64,000 nucleotides of DNA from Cupriavidus sp. U2 (GTDB lineage Bacteria; Pseudomonadota; Gammaproteobacteria; Burkholderiales; Burkholderiaceae): contig NZ_RCOG02000032.1 in NCBI RefSeq assembly GCF_009663685.2, positions 435,382 through 499,381 on the forward strand, in the 5' to 3' direction. Position numbers and translations under genes: made by a program. Of this stretch, positions 43,550-50,978 are shown in pieces (position 1 is the stretch's first letter; each line of letters starts with the position of its first letter). The notes under the pieces were generated by a model. It was not told where the DNA came from, did no database searches, and saw nothing but the letters and a program-made list of their open reading frames with translations.

Positions 43550-43586
43550 ATTGTATCCATGACAATGATTTGATTGTATTGGATAC
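43550..43586 (+). promoter_or_regulatory. Inverted and direct repeats upstream of the TauE-like gene
   Basis: GTATCCA (43553-43559) and TGGATAC (43580-43586) form a perfect 7-bp inverted repeat with 20 bp between, overlapped by the direct repeat ATTGTAT (43550-43556 and 43573-43579) and an ATTGT...ACAAT dyad. Probable operator for an unknown regulator. Confidence 0.45.
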
Positions 43587-43634
43587 GCGTCCTACGATGA
43601 TCGCCAGACGACCCGCCTCAATGCCGAAGCCATC

Positions 43635-44393
43635 ATGGAACTCAATACCACCACCATCCTCGTGACCTTTGCCGGGGTTTTCCTGATCTGCTTCATGAAG
43701 GGCGCTTTTGGTGGAGGATTTGCCATCGTCGGCATTCCACTGTTGTCGCTGGTAATGGACCCCGTCTCGGCCGGCGGCCTGCTGGCGCCGCTGTTCATTG
43801 CGATGGATCTGTTCAGCCTGCGCTACTGGAAGCCATCGACGTGGTCCAGGCCCGACCTGGTGTTGCTGGTGCCCGGGCTGGTGGCAGGCATCGGGGTCGG
43901 CTACTTCCTGTTCAGGGTACTGGACCATCGCGCCATCTCCATCGTCATGGCTGTGGTCACGTTGAGCTTTGTCGGGCTTTGGCTGTTGCGGGGCGGCGAC
44001 GTCGCAGTGCAGCCCCGCTCCTCCCCCAAGGCCGTGGCGGCGGGCCTGACGTCGGGGATCACCACCATGGTTGCCCACTCCGGCGGGCCGCCTCTGGCGA
44101 TCTACCTGCTGCCGTTGGGCCTGAGCAAGCAGGTCTACGCAGGAACCACCAGCATGTTCTTTACGGTGGGCAACGTCCTCAAGGCAGTGCCGTGGCTGGC
44201 GCTGGCAAGGCCGGCTGGCGCCGTCTGGACATTGATGGCGATCTGCCTGCTTGCCGTCCCTGCGGGTGTCTGGCTAGGCTGGCGCCTGCACGCGCGGCTC
44301 GATCAACGCCAGATGTACCGGGCCTGCTACGGACTGCTGGTCATCACGGCCATGAAGCTGCTGTGGGATGGCGCGGCCGGCTACCTTTCCTAG
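43635..44393 (+). CDS. TauE/SafE family membrane exporter
   Basis: A 252-aa integral membrane protein with about eight hydrophobic segments, of the TauE/SafE (sulfite/organosulfur anion exporter) family. Family features are the N-terminal GAFGGGFAIVGIPLLSLVMDPVSAGGLLAPLFI half and its repeat in the second half, ITTMVAHSGGPPLAIYLLPLGLSKQVYAGTTSMFFTVGN. Substrates of this family are poorly known and include sulfite and sulfoacetate. It lies between MarR (divergent) and the ars operon, 92 bp upstream of arsR on the same strand. A link to sulfate released by the alkyl sulfatase at 34.6 kb is possible but speculative. ATG 43635 has no strong ribosome-binding site. Confidence 0.88.
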   Translation: MELNTTTILVTFAGVFLICFMKGAFGGGFAIVGIPLLSLVMDPVSAGGLLAPLFIAMDLFSLRYWKPSTWSRPDLVLLVPGLVAGIGVGYFLFRVLDHRAISIVMAVVTLSFVGLWLLRGGDVAVQPRSSPKAVAAGLTSGITTMVAHSGGPPLAIYLLPLGLSKQVYAGTTSMFFTVGNVLKAVPWLALARPAGAVWTLMAICLLAVPAGVWLGWRLHARLDQRQMYRACYGLLVITAMKLLWDGAAGYLS

Positions 44394-44450
44394 CAGGCTG
44401 GCACTCGGCTGGTGTTTGTCACAGAAGCACGCTTGCCGGGATGGCCGTAG

Positions 44451-44488
44451 TTGCGAAATTTCCATGATTCGACTATATTCGAATCATG
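44451..44488 (+). promoter_or_regulatory. arsR promoter and operator, apparently leaderless
   Basis: -35 TTGCGA (44451-44456) and -10 TATATT (44474-44479) with an ideal 17-bp spacer. The -10 lies inside a 26-bp near-perfect palindrome with arms CATGATTCGA (44463-44472) and TCGAATCATG (44479-44488). The arsR ATG (44486) is 7 nt after the -10, so transcription should begin at or next to the A of ATG. Confidence 0.75.
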
Positions 44489-44815
44489 GAAACCGATAAC
44501 GCTCTCGAGGCCCTTTCTGCGCTGGCCCACGCCGTCCGCCTGGCCGTGTTTCGTCTACTCGTGCAGGCCGGCCCCGAAGGCCTGCCCGCGGGCCGCATTG
44601 CCGAGCGAATGGAGATGCCGGCCTCCTCACTGTCGTTCCACCTCAAGGAACTGCACCGCGCCGGTCTGCTGGCCAGCCGCCAAGAGGGTCGGTCGATCAT
44701 CTACATGGCGCGCTTCGAGACCATGAATGCCCTGCTCGGCTATCTCACGGAAAACTGCTGTGGCGGCAATCCGTGCTCCCCGGTGTCCTATTGTTCCGTC
44801 GCAACTGAGACCTGA
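44486..44815 (+). CDS. arsR: ArsR/SmtB family arsenic-responsive repressor
   Basis: A 109-aa winged-helix repressor of the ars operon. DNA-binding residues lie around MPASSLSFHLKELHRAGLLASRQEGRSIIYM (about 44-74). The usual ELCVCDL metal site of E. coli ArsR is absent; instead cysteines cluster at the C-terminus (Cys91, Cys92, Cys97, Cys103), as in other ArsR proteins that sense arsenite with a C-terminal site. The ATG at 44486 matches family N-termini (METDNALEALSALAH) but sits within the operator palindrome and without a ribosome-binding site, pointing to a leaderless mRNA. First gene of arsR-arsC-acr3. Confidence 0.93.
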   Translation: METDNALEALSALAHAVRLAVFRLLVQAGPEGLPAGRIAERMEMPASSLSFHLKELHRAGLLASRQEGRSIIYMARFETMNALLGYLTENCCGGNPCSPVSYCSVATET

Positions 44816-44878
44816 CCCATAAAGCGGGCGAGGACGCACCCGCTCGCCCGAACATCGCTCACCCGCCCAACAGGCACC

Positions 44879-45391
44879 ATGCCCGACACGACTTTCAACG
44901 TACTGGTGCTGTGCACCGGTAACTCCGCCCGCAGCGTAATGGCCGAAGCACTGTTCAACGTGCTCGGCAAGGGACGCTTTCACGCCTACAGCGCCGGCAG
45001 CCATCCGGCGGGCGCTGTCAATGCCTTTGCCATCGAGCGGTGCCAGTCGATTGGCTACGACACCTCGGGCCTGCGTAGCAAGAGCTGGGACGAATTCGCC
45101 CTGCCCGATGCACCGCGGATGGATTTCGTCATCACCGTCTGCGACCAGGCCGCGGGCGAGGTCTGCCCGATCTGGCCGGGCACGCCCATCACGGCGCATT
45201 GGGGCTTTATGGACCCCGCCGCCATCCAGGGCTCGGACGACGAGAAGCGCAAGGTCTTTGACCAGGTCTTCCGTCAGATCCTGAACCGCGTCAGCCAATT
45301 CGTGAACCTGCCGCTGCACGTGCTGGACCGCAACGCTATCCAGAAGGAGATACGCGCCATCGGCGAGCCGCCTGCCGAGGCGGGGCAATGA
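44879..45391 (+). CDS. arsC: Arsenate reductase, thioredoxin-coupled low-molecular-weight phosphatase type
   Basis: A 170-aa enzyme that reduces arsenate to arsenite. The phosphatase-like P-loop CTGNSARS spans Cys12-Ser19; the Asp general acid lies further on. Other cysteines (in TVCDQAAGEVCPIW) could form the disulfide relay. In well-studied LMW-PTPase ArsC enzymes this disulfide is reduced by thioredoxin; the trxA gene at 15.6 kb could serve. It is 63 bp after arsR, and its stop overlaps the acr3 start (ATGA), so reduction and export are translationally coupled. Somewhat longer than the 130-140 aa Staphylococcus type because of an internal insert and C-terminal tail. Confidence 0.94.
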   Translation: MPDTTFNVLVLCTGNSARSVMAEALFNVLGKGRFHAYSAGSHPAGAVNAFAIERCQSIGYDTSGLRSKSWDEFALPDAPRMDFVITVCDQAAGEVCPIWPGTPITAHWGFMDPAAIQGSDDEKRKVFDQVFRQILNRVSQFVNLPLHVLDRNAIQKEIRAIGEPPAEAGQ

Positions 45392-46482
45392 ACACAGCGC
45401 AACGGTCAGCAGGGGCCGCGCAAGCCACCGCCATCGGCGTCTTCGAACGCTACCTGACCGTCTGGGTAGCGCTTTGCATTGTGGCCGGCATCCTGCTTGG
45501 CCAATGGTTGCCCGGCTTTTTTCACGCGATAGGTGCCATGGCGATTGCAAAGGTGAACCTGCCGGTCGGCGTGCTGATCTGGATCATGATCATCCCGATG
45601 CTGATCAAGATCGATTTCGGTGCCATGGGCCAGGTCGCGGGACACTGGCGCGGCATCGGCGTCACGCTCTTTGTGAACTGGCTGATCAAACCGTTCTCCA
45701 TGGCGCTGCTGGGCTGGATCTTCATCCGTCACCTGTTCGCTGGCTGGCTGCCAGTGGATCAACTCGACAACTATATCGCCGGCCTGATCCTGCTGGCGGC
45801 GGCGCCTTGCACGGCGATGGTGTTTGTCTGGTCGCAGCTCTGCAAAGGCGACCCGTACTTCACCCTGTCGCAAGTAGCGCTCAACGACGCGATCATGGTC
45901 GTGGCCTTCGCGCCTGTTGTCGCGCTGCTGCTAGGCCTGTCGTCGATTACCGTGCCGTGGGACACGCTCATCACGTCGGTCGCGCTCTACATTGTGGTGC
46001 CGGTGCTGATCGCACAGGCCATCCGCAAGGCGTTGCTGGCGCGCGGCGACGCCACCTACAAGCGCGTCGTTGGCGCGCTCGGCCCCTACTCGATCACCGC
46101 CCTGCTCGCGACGCTGGTGCTGCTGTTTGGATTCCAAGGAAATGCCATCGTCGAGCAGCCGCTGATCATCCTGCTGCTGGCCGTGCCGATTTTGATTCAG
46201 GTCTTGCTGAACGCCGGCCTGGCCTACCTGCTGAACCGCAAGCTCGGCGTGGCCCATTGCGTGGCGGGCCCATCGGCGCTGATCGGCGCGAGCAACTTCT
46301 TCGAGCTGGCCGTGGCCACCGCCATCAGCCTGTTCGGATTCCAGTCCGGGGCGGCGCTGGCCACCGTCGTCGGCGTGTTGATCGAGGTTCCCGTGATGCT
46401 GTTTGTGGTTGGCGTGGTCAATCGCTCACAGCACTGGTATGAATCGAATCAGTGGCCCGCCCTAGAGGATTCGAACCTCTGA
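45388..46482 (+). CDS. ACR3 family arsenite efflux permease
   Basis: A 364-aa, ten-helix inner-membrane exporter of arsenite (ACR3/BART superfamily). It has the conserved Cys in LLAAAPCTAMVFVWSQL (about residue 137), essential for arsenite transport in characterised members, and the ALIGASNFFELAVATAISLFG block near the C-terminus. The ATG overlaps the arsC stop by 4 bp. The family would be expected to end near VVNRSQHWYES; here the frame continues for about ten residues (QWPALEDSNL) through the 3' end of the convergent tRNA-Arg gene and stops inside it (overlap 46453-46482). The additional tail is probably tolerated. Confidence 0.94.
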   Translation: MNTAQRSAGAAQATAIGVFERYLTVWVALCIVAGILLGQWLPGFFHAIGAMAIAKVNLPVGVLIWIMIIPMLIKIDFGAMGQVAGHWRGIGVTLFVNWLIKPFSMALLGWIFIRHLFAGWLPVDQLDNYIAGLILLAAAPCTAMVFVWSQLCKGDPYFTLSQVALNDAIMVVAFAPVVALLLGLSSITVPWDTLITSVALYIVVPVLIAQAIRKALLARGDATYKRVVGALGPYSITALLATLVLLFGFQGNAIVEQPLIILLLAVPILIQVLLNAGLAYLLNRKLGVAHCVAGPSALIGASNFFELAVATAISLFGFQSGAALATVVGVLIEVPVMLFVVGVVNRSQHWYESNQWPALEDSNL

Positions 46483-46529
46483 CCGCTCGCTTAGAAGGCG
46501 AGTGCTCTATCCAACTGAGCTAAGGGCGG
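46453..46529 (-). tRNA. tRNA-Arg (anticodon TCT)
   Basis: A 77-nt cloverleaf with encoded CCA. Acceptor CCGCCCT pairs with AGGGCGG, anticodon stem CTCGC/GCGAG with loop CTTCTAA, T-loop TTCGAAT. Its 3' 30 nt overlap the end of the convergent acr3 reading frame. Confidence 0.96.
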
Positions 46530-46620
46530 ATGGCCGTGGCTTGCTGGGCCTTGGACGGCCTTGCCGTTGCGGCAAGGCGTGCATTCTACCGCACCGGTTG
46601 CGCGAGGGGAACGCGCCCGC

Positions 46621-47274
46621 CTACCTGGGATGCTTCTGCAGGATGAACTCGATGGCACACTCCGCGGTAGGTGTGCGCGTTTGATCGAAATCGCGGTTCA
46701 GCAGGCTTTGCCGCACGCCGATGTCGACGCGAAACATCGAGATTGGCGATACCTGGTCGCATACGGCCCGGACAAAGTCGATGACATTGATGGACACCGG
46801 CGACCACGACTGCGCCTTGTACATCGTGAACGTGTGCTTGTGATCGTTGTTGAACCGCGAGGGCCAGTGCCCCTGCTCGTACAGGTCTTCGTCCGGCACC
46901 TGGATCACCAGGTGCCCTCCCGGCTTCACGACCCGGATCCAGTGCCGGATGGCCACCGCCGGATCGACCATATGCTCCAGGCAGTGCGACGAATAGACGA
47001 AGTCGAACGATTCGTCCTCCACCCGTTCCAGGTACTGGGCGTCGCCATGCTGCATGTCGAAGACGAAGACATGCTTCATCGCCGGGAACATGTCGCCGAA
47101 CAGCGCGATGGAATCGATGCCGCCGCCTATGTCGAGGCCATTGCCGACGAAGTACCGCGTGGCATAGCGGGAATCATGCACGCGGCGCAGGATCGAGATC
47201 GACGTCGCGCCGGGAATGTTCTGGTGAATCTGCCTGGCCTGCTGGGCAGCGTGTTCCGGCCTGATGATGTCCAT
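46621..47274 (-). CDS. Class I SAM-dependent methyltransferase
   Basis: A 217-aa Rossmann-fold protein. Motif I is GLDIGGGIDSIALF (about residues 46-59), weaker than the usual E/DxGxGxG but with the GGG turn; the post-I acidic residue lies in VFVFDMQHGDAQYL. SFDFVYSSHCLEHMVDPAVAIRHWIRVVKPGGHLVIQVPDEDLYEQGHWP is the Methyltransf_11-type core, resembling methyltransferases in polysaccharide or glycan clusters. Substrate unknown; no such cluster is adjacent. ATG 47274 is the first start. Confidence 0.85.
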   Translation of the reverse strand: MDIIRPEHAAQQARQIHQNIPGATSISILRRVHDSRYATRYFVGNGLDIGGGIDSIALFGDMFPAMKHVFVFDMQHGDAQYLERVEDESFDFVYSSHCLEHMVDPAVAIRHWIRVVKPGGHLVIQVPDEDLYEQGHWPSRFNNDHKHTFTMYKAQSWSPVSINVIDFVRAVCDQVSPISMFRVDIGVRQSLLNRDFDQTRTPTAECAIEFILQKHPR

Positions 47275-47407
47275 GGATGTTGGCGCAAGGCGCGTTGCAG
47301 TGACCTGCGCATCTATAGCATCGGCGAGCCGCGCCTTGAATCAGATTTCGACGAAACCGAAGTCGGCCCAGGCCAAGGCTGGCGAAACAGCGATAGGCAG
47401 GCCGTGC

Positions 47408-48682
47408 TCAGGACGACTCGCGCTCGCGCACGCGAGGACGGCGCGGCATGCCAACACCCTCGGCCGTGTCGTGCGAGGACACGCAGTTGCGGCCCATCTG
47501 CTTGGCATCGTAGAGCGCGCGGTCGGCGCGCCGCATGACCGCGTCGGCATTCTCGCCGGCCTGGCGCTCGGCCATGCCGATGCTGACCGTATAGGCGATG
47601 GCATCGGGTTCGGACGGGCATGGCGCCGAACGCACCATCGCGCTCAGCCGGACGCTGATGGCGCGGCCGGTTTCCAGCGTGGTGTCGGGCATGACAATCG
47701 CGAATTCCTCGCCGCCCAGCCGGCCCAGCACGGCCCGCGCCGGTGCGGCCTTGCGCAGCAGGCCCGCAAAATGGCGCAGGACGCTGTCGCCCGCCAGATG
47801 CCCGTAGAGGTCGTTGATGGCCTTGAAGTGATCGAGGTCGATGAAGGCCACGGTGAACGCGGTGCGCTGGCGCTCGGCCCGCTTGCATTCGAGTTCCAGC
47901 TCTTCCCAGAACGCGCCGCGCGACAGCACGTCGGTCAGGTCGTCATGGCGCGCGCGGCGTTCGATGATGCGCCGCAGGCGGTCATGCGCCATCAGCGCGA
48001 AGCTGACCGACAGCCCCACCACGCCGAACACAAAACAGAGGGTGATGTTGTCGCGCTCGTCCGGCGTGGCCAGCGGGTGGCCGTCGACCAGCGTCGACAG
48101 CGGCGCCCATGCCTGCGCGCCTGCAAACACGGTGCAGGCCAGCGCCACGAGCGTCAGCGACAGGATGGCCAGGCGACCCGTGCCGCGCTTCGCGGGCAAA
48201 CGCGGCACGACCACGCGGATCATTTCCAGCAACAGCAGCATCTGGATCAACGACGAGGCGAGCATCAGCCCTGCCACGACAGACCGCGACACCAGCATCC
48301 CGGCCGACAACAGACCGGGCGCGCCCCCCATCAGTCCCCCGGCCGCATGCAACCCGAACACGATGGCGCCGGGCAGGTTCAGCAGGGCCAGCACAAGGGC
48401 CCGCCCCGGCTTGCCGACAAAATGACGCGTGCCGTGGACCATCATCGACAGCCCGGCCGTCAGGGCCAGCTCGGGCAAGGCGGCCAGCGGCCATTCGGGA
48501 CGGTAGCCATGGGCGGCCAGCAATACCGCGGCCAGGGTCACTACCAGATCGCCGATCGCCCACGAGGTGAGCCCGCTGCGCTCCATACCGGCAGAGCGCC
48601 GCAATACGGCACAGACGATCGCCATCTGCAGCACGAACAAGGCCGCGATCAGCACTACCACCTGCGACTGAAACATCTTCAT
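47408..48682 (-). CDS. Membrane-bound diguanylate cyclase (GGDEF domain)
   Basis: A 424-aa predicted c-di-GMP synthase. Residues 1-235 contain about six to seven membrane segments. The GGDEF domain follows (HDDLTDVLSRGAFWEELELECKRAERQRTAFTVAFIDLDHFKAINDLYGH...), with the active-site GGEEF at 323-327. The RxxD inhibitory site expected five residues before it is absent (the sequence there is ARAVLGRL), so product feedback through that site is unlikely. No EAL domain. The sensory membrane region is of no family I can name. Single gene, minus strand. Confidence 0.93.
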   Translation of the reverse strand: MKMFQSQVVVLIAALFVLQMAIVCAVLRRSAGMERSGLTSWAIGDLVVTLAAVLLAAHGYRPEWPLAALPELALTAGLSMMVHGTRHFVGKPGRALVLALLNLPGAIVFGLHAAGGLMGGAPGLLSAGMLVSRSVVAGLMLASSLIQMLLLLEMIRVVVPRLPAKRGTGRLAILSLTLVALACTVFAGAQAWAPLSTLVDGHPLATPDERDNITLCFVFGVVGLSVSFALMAHDRLRRIIERRARHDDLTDVLSRGAFWEELELECKRAERQRTAFTVAFIDLDHFKAINDLYGHLAGDSVLRHFAGLLRKAAPARAVLGRLGGEEFAIVMPDTTLETGRAISVRLSAMVRSAPCPSEPDAIAYTVSIGMAERQAGENADAVMRRADRALYDAKQMGRNCVSSHDTAEGVGMPRRPRVRERESS

Positions 48683-49098
48683 TCCCGTTCACAAAGACAT
48701 CGCCGGTGCCCCGCGTGGCACCGGACTGCCTTCTGTTTGCGGCCTGCGAGCAGCCGTCCTGTTTTGTTTCCGCAAGTCCGGCACCTCCGCGTCACGTCGA
48801 TGCGGGGCATCGCGGGCGAAGTATGGATCAGGCACGGCGCAGCGCGTCCGCGTCGCTAGCGGGGCTGGCGTGCCATAGTTGTGATAGTGGGACCAGGTCC
48901 GGGTGGGCACAGCATTGCCAGGCGTGAAGCGCCGGGTCGGACCGATGCGGTGTGCGGATTATGTCAGCGCGACGCATCAAGTCAAGCCAAATACGATCCC
49001 ACCTGAAGCGGGGTACGTGCCCGCCACTTCCGACCGTTGCCATCCTTCGCACGCCACATTTGACCTGGCCGCACGTGTCGCGATAGAATCGCCGGCTC
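48683..49098. other. Intergenic region before tRNA-Pro
   Basis: 416 bp between divergent genes. Apart from the tRNA-Pro promoter (49060-49089) I recognise nothing; open frames here are short and lack homology-like features. Confidence 0.5.
49060..49089 (+). promoter_or_regulatory. Promoter of tRNA-Pro
   Basis: -35 TTGACC (49060-49065) and -10 TAGAAT (49084-49089) with an 18-bp spacer, ending 9 bp before the tRNA 5' end. Confidence 0.75.
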
Positions 49099-49175
49099 CG
49101 GAGCGTAGCGCAGCCTGGTAGCGCATCTGATTTGGGATCAGAGGGTCGTAGGTTCGAATCCTATCGCTCCGACCA
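49099..49175 (+). tRNA. tRNA-Pro (anticodon TGG)
   Basis: A 77-nt cloverleaf with encoded CCA. Acceptor CGGAGCG pairs with CGCTCCG, anticodon loop TTTGGGA, T-loop TTCGAAT. Confidence 0.97.
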
Positions 49176-49206
49176 TATTTGCAAGTAGTTTTAGGTACAA
49201 GGGATC

Positions 49207-49246
49207 AAGGGCTTACGTTGAAAGACGTGAGCCCTTTTTCTTTTTT
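49207..49246 (+). terminator. Terminator of tRNA-Pro
   Basis: A 12-bp stem AAGGGCTTACGT / ACGTGAGCCCTT (49207-49218 with 49225-49236, one G-U pair) with a TGAAAG loop, followed by T5 and then T6. Confidence 0.9.
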
Positions 49247-49863
49247 CGTGTTCGTTCTGGCCAAATTTGTGCCGCAGGGCAAGGATCACGGCCCCCTGCC
49301 GCGCATCTCGTCCATGTGGCGAATGGATCGCATTCGGACCGTGTACCGGCGGCGCCGCGCCGCGCTGCACAATGGCACCAGCCGCCTGTGCATGGCGTTG
49401 GCGCAACAGCGCCGTAGCGGATGCTGCGCCTGCGAAGATGGTGCGATCGTGCTACAATCGCGCGTCAGTTCGGGGTATCTGAGCATGCCCTGTTAACCGG
49501 GAAAGCGCCGCCTGGCGCACTGGAATACCGCCGGCCCGCCCTCATATTGTTGATTCGGATATGACAGGGCGGATGCGTTGCCGGCCCCGGAAACACCTTG
49601 CCCGCTGTCCCCGTGATGTACACGGTTGCGCCAGACGCCCGCGCAACCGCAAGTGGCAAGGCAATCGTCAGGGTCATCCGCGCCCCTACTCGATTCTCTG
49701 ACCCGCCTGGCTTCCATGGTTTGCCAAGCCCGTCAGCTTGCTTCCCGACGACGTATCGCGCGGCGGCCGCCATGGCGGCATGACGTGGATGCGCGCGACC
49801 GGGCGCCCACAGGATACTCACCAACTTAACGCAGCCTTCGTGGCTGCCACAAAGGAAAACAGA
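49247..49863. other. Long non-coding stretch upstream of infA with promoter and hairpins
   Basis: About 620 bp without a convincing gene. TGCTACAAT (49451-49458, extended -10) suggests transcription from about 49465, giving a leader of about 400 nt before infA. The predicted RNA has a GCGCC-GCCT-GGCGC hairpin (49505-49518) and a longer CGCCCT-CATAT / ATATG-AC-AGGGCG stem (49537-49571). I considered 6S, tmRNA and RNase P RNA and saw none of their signatures. Confidence 0.4.
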
Positions 49864-50085
49864 TTGGCTAAGGAAGAACTCATTGAATTTGGCGGCGTGG
49901 TGTCGGAAGCCCTGCCCGACAACCGTTATCGCGTGACGCTGGAAAACGGCGTGGAAATCTGGGCATACGCTTCGGGCAAGATGCAAAAGCACCGCATCCG
50001 CATCCTGGCCGGCGACCGCGTCACCCTGGAAATGTCGCCCTACGACCTGACCAAGGGCCGCATCAACTTCCGCCACAAGTCCTGA
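49864..50085 (+). CDS. infA: Translation initiation factor IF-1 with TTG start codon
   Basis: A 73-aa OB-fold factor that occupies the ribosomal A site during initiation. The sequence (M)AKEELIEFGGVVSEALPDNRYRVTLENGVEIWAYASGKMQKHRIRILAGDRVTLEMSPYDLTKGRINFRHKS is full-length IF-1. The first codon is TTG (49864), preceded by AAAGGA about 8 nt upstream; no ATG or GTG at the right position exists, and upstream in-frame ATGs would add more than 20 unrelated residues. Burkholderiales usually have one infA in the ribosomal-protein spc cluster and a second copy elsewhere; this isolated gene is probably the second (infA2-like). Confidence 0.93.
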   Translation: MAKEELIEFGGVVSEALPDNRYRVTLENGVEIWAYASGKMQKHRIRILAGDRVTLEMSPYDLTKGRINFRHKS

Positions 50086-50267
50086 GTTCGCGGCGCGCAG
50101 CCGATGCGCCGCTGTCACGCGGCTGACATCGCTGCTCCCGACACTGACGGGCTATCCGTGGGCTTTGCCCACTGGATGGCCCGTTTTGTTTTTGGCGGCC
50201 CGGTCGCGCACTTGCGGCACGCCCCGCGCGTCACCATACTCAAGGCTCGACAAAGCCCCTGCCGAAT

Positions 50268-50744
50268 ATGAATCTGATCCTGTGGCGCCATGCCGAGGCC
50301 GAAGATCTGCCCGATGCCCTGAGCATCTCCCGCAGCGCCGATCTCCAGCGCCCCCTGACCCGCCGCGGCCGCAAGCAGGCCGAAACGTCCGCCAACTGGC
50401 TGCGCGCCCACCTGCCCGCCGACTACCGCGTGGTCTGCAGCCCGGCCCTGCGTACGCGGGAAACCGCGGCGGCCCTGTCGGGCAAGGCCGAAATCCTCGA
50501 TGATCTGGCGCCGGGCGCCGATGTGGGCGCCGTGCTGGCCGCGATCGACTGGCCTCAGGGCAGCGACCACACCGTCGTGGTTGGCCACCAGCCGTGGATC
50601 GGACAACTGGCCAGCCTGCTGCTGGCCGGCCAGGAACTGCCCTGGAGCGTGAAGAAAAGCGGCATCTGGTGGCTAGCCGGACGCACACGCGAAAACGAAG
50701 CGCAGGTCGTACTCCGCGCGGTGATTCAGCCCGACCTCCTCTGA
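50268..50744 (+). CDS. sixA: Phosphohistidine phosphatase SixA-like
   Basis: A 158-aa histidine phosphatase family protein. The catalytic motif LWRHAEAED puts the phospho-accepting His at residue 8 after Arg7; the second arginine and histidine are in CSPALRTRETA and VVVGHQPWIGQLASLL. It lacks a full-length phosphoglycerate mutase domain, consistent with SixA, which dephosphorylates phosphohistidine proteins such as HPt domains or the nitrogen phosphotransferase system. Its place between infA and the OlsB-like gene gives no clear partner. Confidence 0.92.
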   Translation: MNLILWRHAEAEDLPDALSISRSADLQRPLTRRGRKQAETSANWLRAHLPADYRVVCSPALRTRETAAALSGKAEILDDLAPGADVGAVLAAIDWPQGSDHTVVVGHQPWIGQLASLLLAGQELPWSVKKSGIWWLAGRTRENEAQVVLRAVIQPDLL

Positions 50745-50783
50745 ACCATTTTTAAGACAATGACGGCGAAAAATGAGATTTCG

Positions 50784-50812
50784 CTGTCACAAATTTGGCA
50801 TCTGTTTGTTCA
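50784..50812 (+). promoter_or_regulatory. Pho-box-like element upstream of the OlsB-like gene
   Basis: Direct repeats spaced 11 bp: CTGTCAC (50784-50790), AAAT, TTGGCAT (50795-50801), then a weaker TTGTTCA (50806-50812). The consensus for PhoB is CTGTCAT-N4-CTGTCAT. The first half matches at 6 of 7, the second at 5 of 7. Confidence 0.5.
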
Positions 50813-50978
50813 TTTGGACGATCGCCGATGTGCTCTAGCGGAAGCCTGTCCTATCGTTAAGGCTTGTGCCGGCGACAACGATGTGTCAGTCACGGAAGCG
50901 TCATCATCGGTTCACGGCGCTGTCACCCGGCCTCTCTACATTGTTTCGAAGCCGTTTCGTCACCGAAAGGACACACTG

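Noticed and set aside
46453..46529. Full integrative island boundary at tRNA-Arg
   Set aside because: No second copy of the tRNA 3' end and no integrase gene is present in this window, so only the abrupt acr3-tRNA junction is reported.
49247..49863. tmRNA, RNase P RNA or 6S RNA gene
   Set aside because: No tag-peptide or tRNA-like ends, no conserved P4 or GAGGAAAGTCC motif, and no long closing stem with a central bubble could be found.
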